From NCBI RefSeq assembly GCF_900176505.1, contig NZ_FWYB01000021.1, forward strand, positions 1-64,000: 64,000 nucleotides of DNA, written 5' to 3'. The translations under genes and the position numbers were made by a program. The stretch is from Pedobacter nyackensis (GTDB lineage: Bacteria > Bacteroidota > Bacteroidia > Sphingobacteriales > Sphingobacteriaceae). The notes under the pieces are model-generated. The model saw nothing but the letters and a program-made list of their open reading frames with translations, was not told the origin of the DNA and made no database searches. This document shows, piece by piece, positions 36,716 to 46,430 of this stretch (its first letter is position 1; each line of letters begins with the position of its first letter).

Positions 36716-37810
36716 ATGAGAAAGTTTAGTGAAATGAAAATACAAACAGGATACTTATTGACATTATTGCTGGTTATTTGGATGCCGGTTAATGCCCAAA
36801 ACAAACAAAAACCACTAGTCATAGAACAGCAGGGCAGCTTTGCTGTAGGAGGAACAAAAGCCACAGAATCGGGTAGCTTTGACCTGGATAGTGCTTTGAA
36901 ACCACAGGGCCAGACCTTTCATGGGGATCATGCTTATGCCTTTTATCAAATTCCGGTAAAAGCCCGTAAATATCCCCTGGTATTCTTACATGGTGCTGGA
37001 CAGTCGAAAAAAACATGGGAAACCACTCCTGATGGACGAGAAGGGTTTCAGAATATTTTTCTTCGCAGAAAATTCCCTGTTTATCTGCTTGACCAGCCAA
37101 GGCGTGGTGAAGCTGGAAAAAGCTCTGTTGCAGCAACCATCAACCCTACTGCTGACGAGCAGTTTTGGTTCACGCAATTTCGGATCGGAAATTACCCTGA
37201 ATACTTTCCAGATGTTCAGTTTCCTAAGGACGCAGCTTCATTAGAACAGTTTTATAGGCAGATGACTCCAAATACCGGTGCATTTGATGGGAATGTGATC
37301 TCGGATGCCATCTCTCAACTGTTTAATAAGATTGGTGAAGGTATCTTGATTACTCACTCCCAGGGAGGCGGACCCGGTTGGTCTACGGCCATCAAAAATG
37401 ATAAAGTTAAAGCAGTTGTAGCTTACGAGCCTTATAGCAGCTTTCTATTCCCTGAAGGAGAACTGCCCCCACCGATAAAATCGGCAGGTCTTTTTGGCGA
37501 GTTGAAAGGCACAGAGATACCCTTATCTGATTTCAATAAACTGACTAAAATACCTATTGTTATTTACTATGGGGATAACATTGCAAAAGATCCTACTAAA
37601 ATATGGAACAAAGACCATTGGCGTTCGGGACTTGAAATGGCGAAGATATGGGCAGCCACCATCAACAAACATGGCGGTGATGTGACCGTAATACACCTGC
37701 CGGAAATCGGTATGAAAGGTAATACGCACTTTCCCTTTTCTGACCTGAACAATATTCAGGTAGCCGATCAGCTCTCGAAATGGTTAAAAGAAAAAGGTCT
37801 GGATAAGTAA
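36716..37810 (+). CDS. secreted alpha/beta hydrolase
   Basis: 364 residues. ATG at 36716; Met 7 (36734) is an alternative that gives a more ordinary signal peptide. Signal peptide ends near VNAQ. Alpha/beta hydrolase core with FLHGAGQSKKTWE (oxyanion loop), nucleophile elbow ITHSQGGGPG and a late His in HLPEIGMKGNTHFPF. Likely esterase; substrate unknown. It shares its promoter module with the flavodoxin operon that follows. Confidence 0.85.
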   Translation: MRKFSEMKIQTGYLLTLLLVIWMPVNAQNKQKPLVIEQQGSFAVGGTKATESGSFDLDSALKPQGQTFHGDHAYAFYQIPVKARKYPLVFLHGAGQSKKTWETTPDGREGFQNIFLRRKFPVYLLDQPRRGEAGKSSVAATINPTADEQFWFTQFRIGNYPEYFPDVQFPKDAASLEQFYRQMTPNTGAFDGNVISDAISQLFNKIGEGILITHSQGGGPGWSTAIKNDKVKAVVAYEPYSSFLFPEGELPPPIKSAGLFGELKGTEIPLSDFNKLTKIPIVIYYGDNIAKDPTKIWNKDHWRSGLEMAKIWAATINKHGGDVTVIHLPEIGMKGNTHFPFSDLNNIQVADQLSKWLKEKGLDK

Positions 37811-37811
37811 T

Positions 37812-37870
37812 ATTGGTAGTAATTCCAGTAATACATCTACCATAAAATCTTCTTGTTCTTTGGAACTTTG
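37812..37870 (+). promoter_or_regulatory. promoter/operator module, copy 2
   Basis: 29-base element at 37812-37840, 22-base spacer, GAACTTTG at 37863-37870, and a start codon 20 bases later. Same order and spacing as copy 1, although the spacer sequences differ. This suggests joint control of the hydrolase gene and the flavodoxin operon. Confidence 0.6.
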
Positions 37871-37890
37871 TATAACCCAAAAAGAAACAG

Positions 37891-38514
37891 ATGAAAAGGT
37901 TGACAACCCAGTGGCTGATGATGTGCACTTTCTTATTTACGCTGACATCCTGCTCAAGGGCACAAGAGTCAGTAACAGCTAATACCGTGAAGGATAAGAA
38001 GGTATTGATCGTATATCTGTCACGGACAAAAAATACTAAGGCCGTTGCAGAAATTATCCATAAAAGAGTTGGCGGCGATCTGGTGGTCTTGGAACTGGTA
38101 ACACCTTATCCTGAACATTATCAGACTATGGTAGACCAGGTAGCTGCTGAAAACGCAAGAGGTTATTTACCACCGCTAAAAACAAAGATTGATGATATAA
38201 GAAAATACGATGTAGTATTTGTAGGTTTTCCAACCTGGGGAATGCAACTACCTCCTCCTATGAAAAGCTTTTTGAAACAGTATGACCTTAGCGGAAAAAC
38301 AATAATACCCTTTAACACGAATGCTGGTTATGACATTGGCAGCAGCTTCGAGACAGTAAAACAATTATGCCCTAACAGCAAAGTCCTTGAAAGATTTTCA
38401 ACGAAAGGTGGCATAGAAAGGGACGGGATTTTATTCGTGATGGAAGGTGATAAGGAAAAACAAGTACAGGTTGAAATTGAAAAATGGTTAAAAAAACTGG
38501 CTCTAATTAACTGA
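37891..38514 (+). CDS. flavodoxin-like lipoprotein
   Basis: 207 residues. Lipobox LTSCSRAQ near residue 20 implies export. Flavodoxin fold: LIVYLSRTKNTKAVAEII is the FMN phosphate loop and VFVGFPTWGMQLPPPMKSFL the second FMN loop. An exported flavodoxin is unusual but found in several Bacteroidota. First gene of a four-gene unit ending at 40902. Confidence 0.87.
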   Translation: MKRLTTQWLMMCTFLFTLTSCSRAQESVTANTVKDKKVLIVYLSRTKNTKAVAEIIHKRVGGDLVVLELVTPYPEHYQTMVDQVAAENARGYLPPLKTKIDDIRKYDVVFVGFPTWGMQLPPPMKSFLKQYDLSGKTIIPFNTNAGYDIGSSFETVKQLCPNSKVLERFSTKGGIERDGILFVMEGDKEKQVQVEIEKWLKKLALIN

Positions 38515-38592
38515 TAAATTAAGCAAAATGACAATAACTGGAAGCTGGCCTCTATGTCCTTCACGAAGTTATTAACGCCATAATAAACAGAA

Positions 38593-39321
38593 ATGAATAT
38601 GAATAAACTGATGAAGGCGATATTATTTATAATGACGATGATGGTTGCACCAGCCGTTAATGCCCAAACGGGTACAGACCAAAATTTAACAGCAAAACAA
38701 CAAGCTATTGTTCGCATTGCTGCGCTCACAGGCAAAGGTGATTTGGCAAAGCTCAAAATGGAGTTGAACACAGGGCTTGAAGCTGGATTGACCATCAATC
38801 AGATTAAAGAAACCCTTGTCCATGTCTATGCTTATGCCGGATTTCCCCGTAGTATTCGGGGATTACAGTCCTTTATGACTGTGTTAGAAGAACGTAAAGC
38901 TAAGGGCATTAATGATGAAATTGGAGCTGAAGCCTCACCTATAAAAGGTGAACGCAGTAAATACGACCGGGGCAAGTCCATTTTGGACACGCTTTTAGGC
39001 GCTCCCCAAAACGGTCCCCAAACAGGCTATTCGGCATTTGCCCCCGTAATCGAAGTATTTCTGAAAGAACATCTATTCGCTGATATCTTTGAAAGGGATG
39101 TATTGACCTACACCGAAAGAGAACTGGCAACAGTATCTGTGCTTGCCGGTATCGGGGGCGTGGAACCAATGTTACAATCGCATTTGAACATCTGCCTGAA
39201 TGTGGGTATATCCCCAGGTCAATTACAACAATTTGTAGGTCTCATCAAATCAAGCATCGGAAAAAAAGAAGCGAAATCACCACAGTCCATATTGGATGAA
39301 GTGCTGAAAAGTAAAAAGTAA
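38593..39321 (+). CDS. carboxymuconolactone decarboxylase family protein, exported
   Basis: 242 residues with signal peptide (VNAQ at about 24). Two CMD-like all-helical halves: ITGKGDLAKLKMELN-like start with TINQIKETLVHVYAYAGFPR, and RELATVSVLAGIGGVEPML with GISPGQLQQFVGLI in the second. The CxxC of peroxidase-type AhpD members is absent. The actual reaction is unknown. Confidence 0.85.
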   Translation: MNMNKLMKAILFIMTMMVAPAVNAQTGTDQNLTAKQQAIVRIAALTGKGDLAKLKMELNTGLEAGLTINQIKETLVHVYAYAGFPRSIRGLQSFMTVLEERKAKGINDEIGAEASPIKGERSKYDRGKSILDTLLGAPQNGPQTGYSAFAPVIEVFLKEHLFADIFERDVLTYTERELATVSVLAGIGGVEPMLQSHLNICLNVGISPGQLQQFVGLIKSSIGKKEAKSPQSILDEVLKSKK

Positions 39322-39331
39322 AATAGAATTT

Positions 39332-40393
39332 ATGAAAAAGCTAACATCAATAATCGCATTAGCCATGTCAGTAGCAACTACAGATATGGTGAATGCACAA
39401 TCTACTCAAAAAGGAAAACAACAAAATCCTTATACTCTGGTATATGATGGAGCCATTACCAAAAATGAAAAAGGAAAAGTAAACATACATCCTGTGAAAT
39501 ATAAACTGAATGGGATTGATATCGCTGCGAATGTTTATACACCGGCAAATTACAATGCTTCAAAGAAATACCCGGCAGTAGCGGTAGCACACCCTAACGG
39601 TGGTATAAAAGAACAGACAGCCGGACTATACGCGCAGCGTTTGGCAGAAGCCGGTTATGTAACCATTGCTGCCGACGCAGCATACCAGGGAGCAAGCGGC
39701 GGAGCGCCACGTCATACAGATAAACCTGCAAGCCGTATCGAAGATATTCATGGTATGGCAGACTTTGTAACTCAGTATGCAGGGGTTGATGCAAACCGTT
39801 TAGGTGTTTTAGGTATCTGTGGTGGCGGTGGCTATACTTTAAAAGCAGCCCAATCCGACAAACGCTTTAAAGCCGTAGCTACCTTGAGTATGTTTAATTC
39901 AGGTGAGGTAAGACGTAATGGTTTTCAGAATTCCCAATTAAACACCATTCAAGAACGCTTAAAACAAGCTTCAGATGCCCGTGCGCAGGAAGCCGCAGGC
40001 GGTAAAATGATTTATGCGGGTGTGGCGAGCATTACAGATGAAGAAATCGCAAAAACCTCAACAGATCTATATCGCGAAGGATTCGAGTATTACTATAGAA
40101 CCCATGCGCATCCAAATTCAACCTTTTTATACACCATGAGCAGCCTGTTTGATTTAATGACCTGGGATGCCACCACTAATATGGATCTAATCAATCAACC
40201 CCTGTTGATGATAGCTGGAAGCAAAGCTGATACAAAATATATGACCGATGAAGCATTTCCCAAAGCAACCAATGCAAAAAGTAAGGAACTTTTTCTTATT
40301 GATGAAGCGACTCATATACAGACCTATTGGAAACCGGAATATGTGTCGCAAGCCGTAAATAAACTCCTTAAGTTTTATCAAACAAATCTTTAA
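39332..40393 (+). CDS. exported alpha/beta hydrolase, dienelactone hydrolase-like
   Basis: 353 residues, signal peptide ending near VNAQ. Elements: ANVYTPANY, AVAVAHPNGGIKEQ, AADAAYQGASGG and the nucleophile elbow LGICGGGGYT, where Cys takes the usual Ser place, as in dienelactone hydrolases. The late His lies in LIDEATHIQTYW. It is placed 10 bases after the CMD gene and 8 before the cupin gene, so it belongs to the same operon. Confidence 0.85.
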   Translation: MKKLTSIIALAMSVATTDMVNAQSTQKGKQQNPYTLVYDGAITKNEKGKVNIHPVKYKLNGIDIAANVYTPANYNASKKYPAVAVAHPNGGIKEQTAGLYAQRLAEAGYVTIAADAAYQGASGGAPRHTDKPASRIEDIHGMADFVTQYAGVDANRLGVLGICGGGGYTLKAAQSDKRFKAVATLSMFNSGEVRRNGFQNSQLNTIQERLKQASDARAQEAAGGKMIYAGVASITDEEIAKTSTDLYREGFEYYYRTHAHPNSTFLYTMSSLFDLMTWDATTNMDLINQPLLMIAGSKADTKYMTDEAFPKATNAKSKELFLIDEATHIQTYWKPEYVSQAVNKLLKFYQTNL

Positions 40394-40401
40394 AACTCAA
40401 A

Positions 40402-40902
40402 ATGATGAACATTAAAAATATAGCCATACTATCACTTATTGTGTTGGTTTCATTTTCCTGCAAACAGCAAAATAAGTCGGCAAAGATATCTCAATCAGAA
40501 ATACAAGAACCAACAGTTTTTGCAAAGGGGAAACAAATAACCAATGATAACTTTACCGGAAATGTATGGCTGGAAAACTTAGTTCAAGCTGACAGTCTCA
40601 ACCAGAATTCTGTAGGAAGCGTAACCTTTGAACCCGGAGCCAGAAGCAAATGGCATTCGCATCCGGCAGGTCAAATATTATTAGCAATAGATGGTGTTGG
40701 CTATTATCAGGAAAAGGGACAACCAAAAAAAATACTTCGTAAAGGCGATGCCATAAAATGTCCGGCAGATATCCCTCATTGGCATGGTGCGAGTACAGAT
40801 ACCAAATTTGTTCAGGTAGCGATAACGGGAAGGGAGAAAGGAGAAACGATATGGTTAGATGCTGTAACCGATAAAGAATACCATAATGAGCCAGGTATTT
40901 AA
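40402..40902 (+). CDS. cupin domain lipoprotein
   Basis: 166 residues, lipobox SFSCKQQ (Cys about 20). Cupin motif 1 is ARSKWHSHPAGQILLAIDG and motif 2 is GDAIKCPADIPHWHG, giving the usual His metal ligands. Likely a small oxygenase, isomerase or sensor. Last gene of the flavodoxin-CMD-hydrolase-cupin set, followed by a terminator. Confidence 0.87.
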   Translation: MMNIKNIAILSLIVLVSFSCKQQNKSAKISQSEIQEPTVFAKGKQITNDNFTGNVWLENLVQADSLNQNSVGSVTFEPGARSKWHSHPAGQILLAIDGVGYYQEKGQPKKILRKGDAIKCPADIPHWHGASTDTKFVQVAITGREKGETIWLDAVTDKEYHNEPGI

Positions 40903-40911
40903 TACTGTAAA

Positions 40912-40943
40912 AAAACCAGGTAGAAATCCATCTACCTGGTTTT
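40912..40943 (+). terminator. rho-independent terminator of the flavodoxin operon
   Basis: 13-pair stem AAAACCAGGTAGA / TCTACCTGGTTTT with a 6-base loop, ending in a T run and TTAATT. Confidence 0.9.
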
Positions 40944-41205
40944 AATTATTAACTACCTTTTTCGTTTTTTTATGGATAGTATTTTTATATAAACTTAAAA
41001 GCCGTTAAGCGATCAAGATAAGCTACAAACTATGAATCTTTACAGCTGTTAAAAATCTATAAACAAAAGTAAGAATGTTCAAATGATCGATCAACGCTTT
41101 CTGAATTTTCCATAAATTATTCGGTTTTATTGTTTTTTGCTTTAATTTTATTCAGTTTTGCTCTTTAACCAATACAACTTTTTAGTATTTATTTAATTTG
41201 ACATT

Positions 41206-41673
41206 ATGGCTACTGGTTTAGATAATATTGACATCAAAATATTAAAGATCTTACAGAAAGACGCAGCACAAAGTAATGAAACAATTGCTACTGAAGTACA
41301 CAAGTCTACTGCCACCGTGCATGCACGAATCAGACGATTAAAAGAAAGCGGATACATCAAGCGGATTGTTGCCGTGCTTGATAATCGAAAAATTGAACAA
41401 AACCATATCGCATTTTCACAGGTTCTTTTAAAATCACACACTAAAGAATGCCTTAAAGAATTCAAGGAAGAAATATCAAAATTTGATGAGGTGATGGAAT
41501 GCTTCCAAATGTCTGGGACATATGATTTTATTCTGCGAATTGCCACACGGGATATGGACGACTATAATACATTTTATAACGATAAACTTGCAACGTTGTC
41601 CAGTATCAGTACTATACAAACGTCATTTGTGATGTCAGAAATCAAAAGTGATACAGCATATCCATTAAAATAA
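41206..41673 (+). CDS. Lrp/AsnC family transcriptional regulator
   Basis: 155 residues. HTH at about 8-60 (DIKILKILQKDAAQSNETIA, STATVHARIRRLKESGYIKR) and an alpha/beta effector domain from 70 (RIVAVLDNRKIEQNH, GTYDFILRIATRDMDDY). It overlaps the convergent AraC gene by 9 bases. Being beside a hydroxyproline operon, it may sense proline or hydroxyproline; this is inference. Confidence 0.93.
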   Translation: MATGLDNIDIKILKILQKDAAQSNETIATEVHKSTATVHARIRRLKESGYIKRIVAVLDNRKIEQNHIAFSQVLLKSHTKECLKEFKEEISKFDEVMECFQMSGTYDFILRIATRDMDDYNTFYNDKLATLSSISTIQTSFVMSEIKSDTAYPLK

Positions 41674-42561
41674 ATGGGATGAATTGCTTAACCTATAGTA
41701 AGTATTTACATAATCTTTTGGGGAGTTTCCTGTTATGCTTTTAAAGACACGATTAAAGTTAGTAATGCTATTGAAACCAGTACTATATGCTACCAATGAA
41801 ATGCAATCACTCTTCTTACCTAATATTAAATTCTTACAGGCTTCATTAATTCTTACTTCATTTAAAAAAGAAATGAATTTACGTCCGGTATGTTTCTTAA
41901 AGTACCGGCAAAATGCCTGAGGCGTCATAAATGCAATCTCAGATACATCTTTAAGCGTGATTACATTCTTATAATTTTGCATAATGTAATTAATGATGTT
42001 GCTTAGTCTAATGCCTTCAGTTTCCGAGATATTTGAGGAGTAATTGGCCGAGCAAAGGGGTTCAGCACTTTTAATAGTAGTAAAATCATCTAGCAATTCA
42101 AGAAATTTGAATAATAGCTCCATGCCTTCAGACTTATGAATAGCTAACAATTTATCAGCTAGTTGTTGGGTACATGCTTTAGGTATCTTAATTCCATTCT
42201 TATTTTTTTGAAGAAAAGACTTTGCGCATTTCATTTCGGGCAAATCAAACACCGATGACATTATGCCCTCGGGATTAAAATACAAAGAGCAGGCTTTTAT
42301 TACTTTACCACTATTGCCGATAAAATATTCTGGATTACTCTTAAATAAATGGGGAACATTGCCTCCGATCAGAAAAACATCTCCTGGCTTGAAAGCAAGC
42401 ATATTGTTACCAGCAATTAGCATCCCTTCTCCTTCCTCTACCCAGGTTACCTGATATTCTTCGTGACGATGAAGATATGGATAAAAGTGAGGGAGCTTAA
42501 TCTGTTCAGAAATCACACTTTTATCATTTGGCACTAGCAATGTAAATGGAAATACTTTCAT
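41665..42561 (-). CDS. AraC family transcriptional regulator of the hydroxyproline operon
   Basis: 298 residues. N-terminal cupin sensor (HRHEEYQVTWVEEGEGMLI, FKPGDVFLIGGNVPHLF) and C-terminal HTH (ITLKDVSEIAFMTPQAFCRY, GFNSITNFNRVFKSITGNSP). Last gene of a minus-strand run from the peptidase at 48868. Probably controls this operon. Confidence 0.92.
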   Translation of the reverse strand: MKVFPFTLLVPNDKSVISEQIKLPHFYPYLHRHEEYQVTWVEEGEGMLIAGNNMLAFKPGDVFLIGGNVPHLFKSNPEYFIGNSGKVIKACSLYFNPEGIMSSVFDLPEMKCAKSFLQKNKNGIKIPKACTQQLADKLLAIHKSEGMELLFKFLELLDDFTTIKSAEPLCSANYSSNISETEGIRLSNIINYIMQNYKNVITLKDVSEIAFMTPQAFCRYFKKHTGRKFISFLNEVRINEACKNLILGKKSDCISLVAYSTGFNSITNFNRVFKSITGNSPKDYVNTYYRLSNSSHLF

Positions 42562-42623
42562 AATGACTAGATTGGATAATTGAATTTAGGCTTATTAATG
42601 CTGATAATAAAATTTTAAAAAGA

Positions 42624-43865
42624 CTACCTTACCGGAAGAAAGGCGGTTGTATCAATCGCTGTCTTTTGATTTGAAACGATCTGACTCACCAGAAGACCAG
42701 TAGCAGGGCCCAGGCTTAATCCCATCATACCATGCCCTGTGGCAATAATAAGGTTGCTGAATTTAGGACATCGACCTATGTAAGGCAAGCCATCGGGCGA
42801 AGATGGTCTGAATCCATACCATACCTCATCGAGTTTTGGTAACTTAGGCTTAAGGTCAGGGAAATACTTAGGAATTGCCTCTATTATACCTTGAACTTTG
42901 TTCATATTGATGTTATTATTGATTTTAGCGATCTCCATCGTTCCTGCATATCGGATTTGTCCTTGCATTGGAGTAATGGCTACACGCGCCTCGCAAAGTA
43001 ATGCAGGAATGCTCATCCGTTGTTCTGGTTCTGTTTCCATAAAAGAATAACCTTTACCGGGCATTAACGAAATATTGATGTTGAGCATTTTGGCCACTGT
43101 CGGAGACCATGAACCCGTAGCCAGCACGAACTGATCTGCCTTCCACTCCTTCTCTGCTGTAAATAAAGTGATTATTTTTTGTCCTGCAATATCTATTTTA
43201 GTGACCTCATGGTTGCGAACTATATTTACTCCACTTTTTTCAAGAAAGCTAAGTAATGTTTGCATGAGTTTTCCAGGATATAAATGCGCATCGCAGCGGT
43301 AATGTACCGCGCCTAGCACATCAAGTTCCAGCTTTGGTTGCAAAGCCTTGCATTCGGCCGCATTCAGCACTGCCATATCAAGGCCCAATGCGGTTGCATT
43401 TTTTACCAAATGGGCTTCTTCTTCGGCGGCCTTTTCAGTTTTATAAAAAGCGAGAATGCCATTTTTGGTTAGTTCAAAGTCAAAACCAGGCTCATTGGCC
43501 AAATCTTCAAATAGCTGCTTACTAAGCAATGAAAGATCTCTTAAAGGCCTTGCTGACGCTGATACATGCTTTTGAGTAGATTTTTGAAGAAATTTAATCC
43601 CCCAGGCAGGTAGGCCACCAGCGAGAGAAGGTTTTACATAAAAAGGACTTTTACTATCGAACATCCAGCGAATTCCTTGCCTAACCATTCCAGGCGCGGC
43701 CAAAGGCACAAAATGACTAGGTACAATCATCCCGGCATTACCAAATGAACAATTATCCGTGATGTCGCCCTTGTCGATCACAGTAATTTTATGTCCTTGC
43801 TTACTGAGATAGTAAGCCGAGCTTAAACCAATAATCCCTCCTCCTATAATTATAATATCTGCCAT
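42624..43865 (-). CDS. FAD-dependent D-amino acid dehydrogenase (D-hydroxyproline dehydrogenase)
   Basis: 413 residues of the DAO family, with the Rossmann motif IIIIGGGIIGLSSAYYL at the N-terminus and YIGRCPKFSNLIIATGHGMMGLSLGP near the end. In this operon its substrate should be cis-4-hydroxy-D-proline, giving 1-pyrroline-4-hydroxy-2-carboxylate. It is 16 bases downstream of the epimerase gene. Electrons should pass to the respiratory chain. Confidence 0.9.
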   Translation of the reverse strand: MADIIIIGGGIIGLSSAYYLSKQGHKITVIDKGDITDNCSFGNAGMIVPSHFVPLAAPGMVRQGIRWMFDSKSPFYVKPSLAGGLPAWGIKFLQKSTQKHVSASARPLRDLSLLSKQLFEDLANEPGFDFELTKNGILAFYKTEKAAEEEAHLVKNATALGLDMAVLNAAECKALQPKLELDVLGAVHYRCDAHLYPGKLMQTLLSFLEKSGVNIVRNHEVTKIDIAGQKIITLFTAEKEWKADQFVLATGSWSPTVAKMLNINISLMPGKGYSFMETEPEQRMSIPALLCEARVAITPMQGQIRYAGTMEIAKINNNINMNKVQGIIEAIPKYFPDLKPKLPKLDEVWYGFRPSSPDGLPYIGRCPKFSNLIIATGHGMMGLSLGPATGLLVSQIVSNQKTAIDTTAFLPVR

Positions 43866-43881
43866 ATGCTGCTAATTAATA

Positions 43882-44883
43882 TTAAATAACCTGAAAGCCA
43901 TTGGCATAAGGGTCACTATGATCTATTTTAATTGTATTGTAACCATAAACTCTGGCCCATCCTTCTATACTAGGTATAATGGCATCATATTGTTCCATCT
44001 TCAGGGTGTCTTCTACCTTACCGATAAATTTGCTTCCTATAATGCTCTCATGAATAAAAACGTCGCCGGTTTTCAGCTTCCCTTTGGCATGCCACTGTGC
44101 CATGCGCGCCGATGTGCCCGTACCACAGGGTGAGCGGTCAATGGCTTTATCCCCGTAAAATACTGCATTTCTCGCTGTTGACGTTGGATCTATGGGATCC
44201 CCTGCCCATAATATATGACTACAGCCTTTTATAGTAGCATCCTGAGGATGAACAAAAGTATAAACATCATTAATTCGCTTTCTGATGACTTGGCTCCAGG
44301 CAATGAGCTGGGAGGCTGTAAAGTCCTGTATGCCTTTAAAATTTTCCTGCGGATCTATAATGGCATAAAAATTACCTCCATAAGCCACGTCGAATGTAAG
44401 GCGGCCAAGGTCCGGGCAATCTACCTGCAGATCTTCTGCAGCCAGATAAGCTGGTACATTTCGAAGTTTTACAGAGATCACCCGATTATTCTTTTCCACA
44501 TAATCGATCAAAACCAGTCCGGCAGGGGCCTCCATACGAATTACACCAGGGGTTTTAGGCTTAATAAGCCCTTCTTCAATGGCAATAGTAATTGTGCCGA
44601 TTGTTCCATGGCCACACATTGGAAGGCAGCCGCTTGTTTCGATAAATAGCACTGCGACATCATTATCAGCATCGTGAGGTGGATAAAGGATACTTCCCGA
44701 CATCATATCATGTCCTCTTGGTTCGAACATTAAACCTGTTCGGATCCAGTCAAATTCTTTCAGAAAATGCTGGCGCTTTTCGCTCATATTTGCGCCTTTA
44801 AGAACAGGGCCGCCGCCTGCTACCAAACGGACCGGATTACCACATGTGTGTGCATCCACACAGAAAAAAGTTTTGCTATTCAT
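43882..44883 (-). CDS. 4-hydroxyproline 2-epimerase (proline racemase family)
   Basis: 333 residues. Converts trans-4-hydroxy-L-proline to cis-4-hydroxy-D-proline. Both catalytic Cys are present: CLPMCGHGTIG (about 90) and DRSPCGTGTSARM (about 255), so it has a two-base racemase/epimerase mechanism rather than a dehydratase (which has Thr in the second place). It overlaps the upstream dehydrogenase by one base (TAATG), giving coupled translation. Neighbours decide hydroxyproline over proline. Confidence 0.94.
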   Translation of the reverse strand: MNSKTFFCVDAHTCGNPVRLVAGGGPVLKGANMSEKRQHFLKEFDWIRTGLMFEPRGHDMMSGSILYPPHDADNDVAVLFIETSGCLPMCGHGTIGTITIAIEEGLIKPKTPGVIRMEAPAGLVLIDYVEKNNRVISVKLRNVPAYLAAEDLQVDCPDLGRLTFDVAYGGNFYAIIDPQENFKGIQDFTASQLIAWSQVIRKRINDVYTFVHPQDATIKGCSHILWAGDPIDPTSTARNAVFYGDKAIDRSPCGTGTSARMAQWHAKGKLKTGDVFIHESIIGSKFIGKVEDTLKMEQYDAIIPSIEGWARVYGYNTIKIDHSDPYANGFQVI

Positions 44884-46430
44884 TAGTCCTTAGTCCATTT
44901 ATTGTTTACCAATCTGAATATATTTAGTGGATTACCGTCTTTTAGTTCTTCAGGCAATAGCTCATTGTCCCAATCCTGCCATGCCAACGGTCTGACAAAA
45001 CGCAATACCGCTGTAGTGCCGACGGAGCTAAAACGCGAATCGTTAGTAGCCGGAAATGGCCCTCCATGCTGCATGGCTGCACAAACTTCCACTCCTGTAG
45101 GTACCCCATTCAGTACCAGACGACCTGTTTTATCTTTTAATATATTAATCAATACTTCCTGCGCTTTCAATTCTGCTTTTTCTGCCATTAAAGTAATCAC
45201 TAGCTGACCTTTCAATACCTCAGCAACGGCCTGCAATTCCGTCTCATTATCGGCCACTACCAGTAAGGAATACGGACCAAAAACCTCTTCCTGAAGCTTA
45301 GGATTATCTATAAAAATTCCTGCACTTACTATAGCAACTCTGGCCAGTGCCTGATTGGAGGCTTCAATATTCAGATTGCCCGAAGCGGCTAATAAAGCTA
45401 CCCCATCCTCTGTTAGCGATTCATCAATAAGCTTATTGAAATTAGTATGTATATCAGCCGTTAGCATCGTTGCTGAAGGAATCTCGGCTATGGCTGTTTC
45501 TAACTGCCCTATAAAAGCATCCAGGCCTGGAGATTTTATAGCCAATAAAAGACCGGGGTTTGTACAAAACTGTCCTGCTCCTAAGGCAATGGAAGCTGCG
45601 TAAATATTCGCGATCTGTTCGGCCCTCCTATCTAGTGCTTCGGGCAATAAAAACACTGGATTGATGCTTCCCATTTCGGCAAATACCGGAATCGGTTCCT
45701 TACGTTGCTGTGCGATCTGCACCAATGCCATGCCTCCCTTAAACGAACCGGTAAAAGTGACCGCTTTAGTATCGGGATGTGCTACCAGTTCGGCTCCCGT
45801 TTCATATCCTGCATCAAAAAGTATGGAAAAGACCCCCTTGTGCAGGCCAGTTTTTTGAGCTGCCCGATGGATAGCCTCCGCTACTAAAGCACTAGTCCCT
45901 GGATGAGCAGGATGAGCCTTTATGATCACCGGACATCCCGCGGCAAGGGCAGAAGCTGTATCACCGCCAGCCACAGAAAATGCCAAAGGAAAATTGCCTG
46001 CTCCAAAAACCACAATTGGCCCTAAGGGCACAAGCATTCGACGAATATCAGACTTTGGAAGTGGCCTTCTGTCTGGCTGCCCCTGGTCAATTATAGCATT
46101 GACCCAAGAACCCTCTTCAGTTTGATTGGCAAATAACCTAAGCTGACCAGTAGTTCGATCTACTTCACCTTGCAAACGAGGGAACGTCAGACCAGTTTCC
46201 GCTGATGCCCGAAGCACCAAAGTATCTCTGATCTGTTCAATTTCTGATGCAATGTTTCTTAGGAATTCAGCTTTTACATCTTTAGAAACGTGTCTGTAAC
46301 TAAGATAGGCCGCCGAAGCGGCAGCCATTGCATCTTGTACATCTTTCTGGGTAGCACATAAAAAATCCCCGTCCAATATTTCTCCTGTAGCAGGATTTAT
46401 AGCTTTAAAGCTTGCTTGTTCTTTAATCAT
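44883..46430 (-). CDS. 2,5-dioxovalerate (alpha-ketoglutarate semialdehyde) dehydrogenase
   Basis: 515 residues, aldehyde dehydrogenase (NADP+) family. The catalytic Cys lies in GAGQFCTNPG and the general base in VFAEMGSINPVF, the motif of the semialdehyde dehydrogenase subfamily. FGAGNFPLAFSVAGGDTASALA is the cofactor and substrate region. Last step of the route: 2-oxoglutarate semialdehyde to 2-oxoglutarate. It overlaps the deaminase gene by four bases (ATGA). Confidence 0.93.
   Translation of the reverse strand: MIKEQASFKAINPATGEILDGDFLCATQKDVQDAMAAASAAYLSYRHVSKDVKAEFLRNIASEIEQIRDTLVLRASAETGLTFPRLQGEVDRTTGQLRLFANQTEEGSWVNAIIDQGQPDRRPLPKSDIRRMLVPLGPIVVFGAGNFPLAFSVAGGDTASALAAGCPVIIKAHPAHPGTSALVAEAIHRAAQKTGLHKGVFSILFDAGYETGAELVAHPDTKAVTFTGSFKGGMALVQIAQQRKEPIPVFAEMGSINPVFLLPEALDRRAEQIANIYAASIALGAGQFCTNPGLLLAIKSPGLDAFIGQLETAIAEIPSATMLTADIHTNFNKLIDESLTEDGVALLAASGNLNIEASNQALARVAIVSAGIFIDNPKLQEEVFGPYSLLVVADNETELQAVAEVLKGQLVITLMAEKAELKAQEVLINILKDKTGRLVLNGVPTGVEVCAAMQHGGPFPATNDSRFSSVGTTAVLRFVRPLAWQDWDNELLPEELKDGNPLNIFRLVNNKWTKD

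Noticed and set aside
36583..36864. Open frame on the minus strand between AraC and the hydrolase
   Set aside because: It overlaps the promoter module and the hydrolase start; no protein features.
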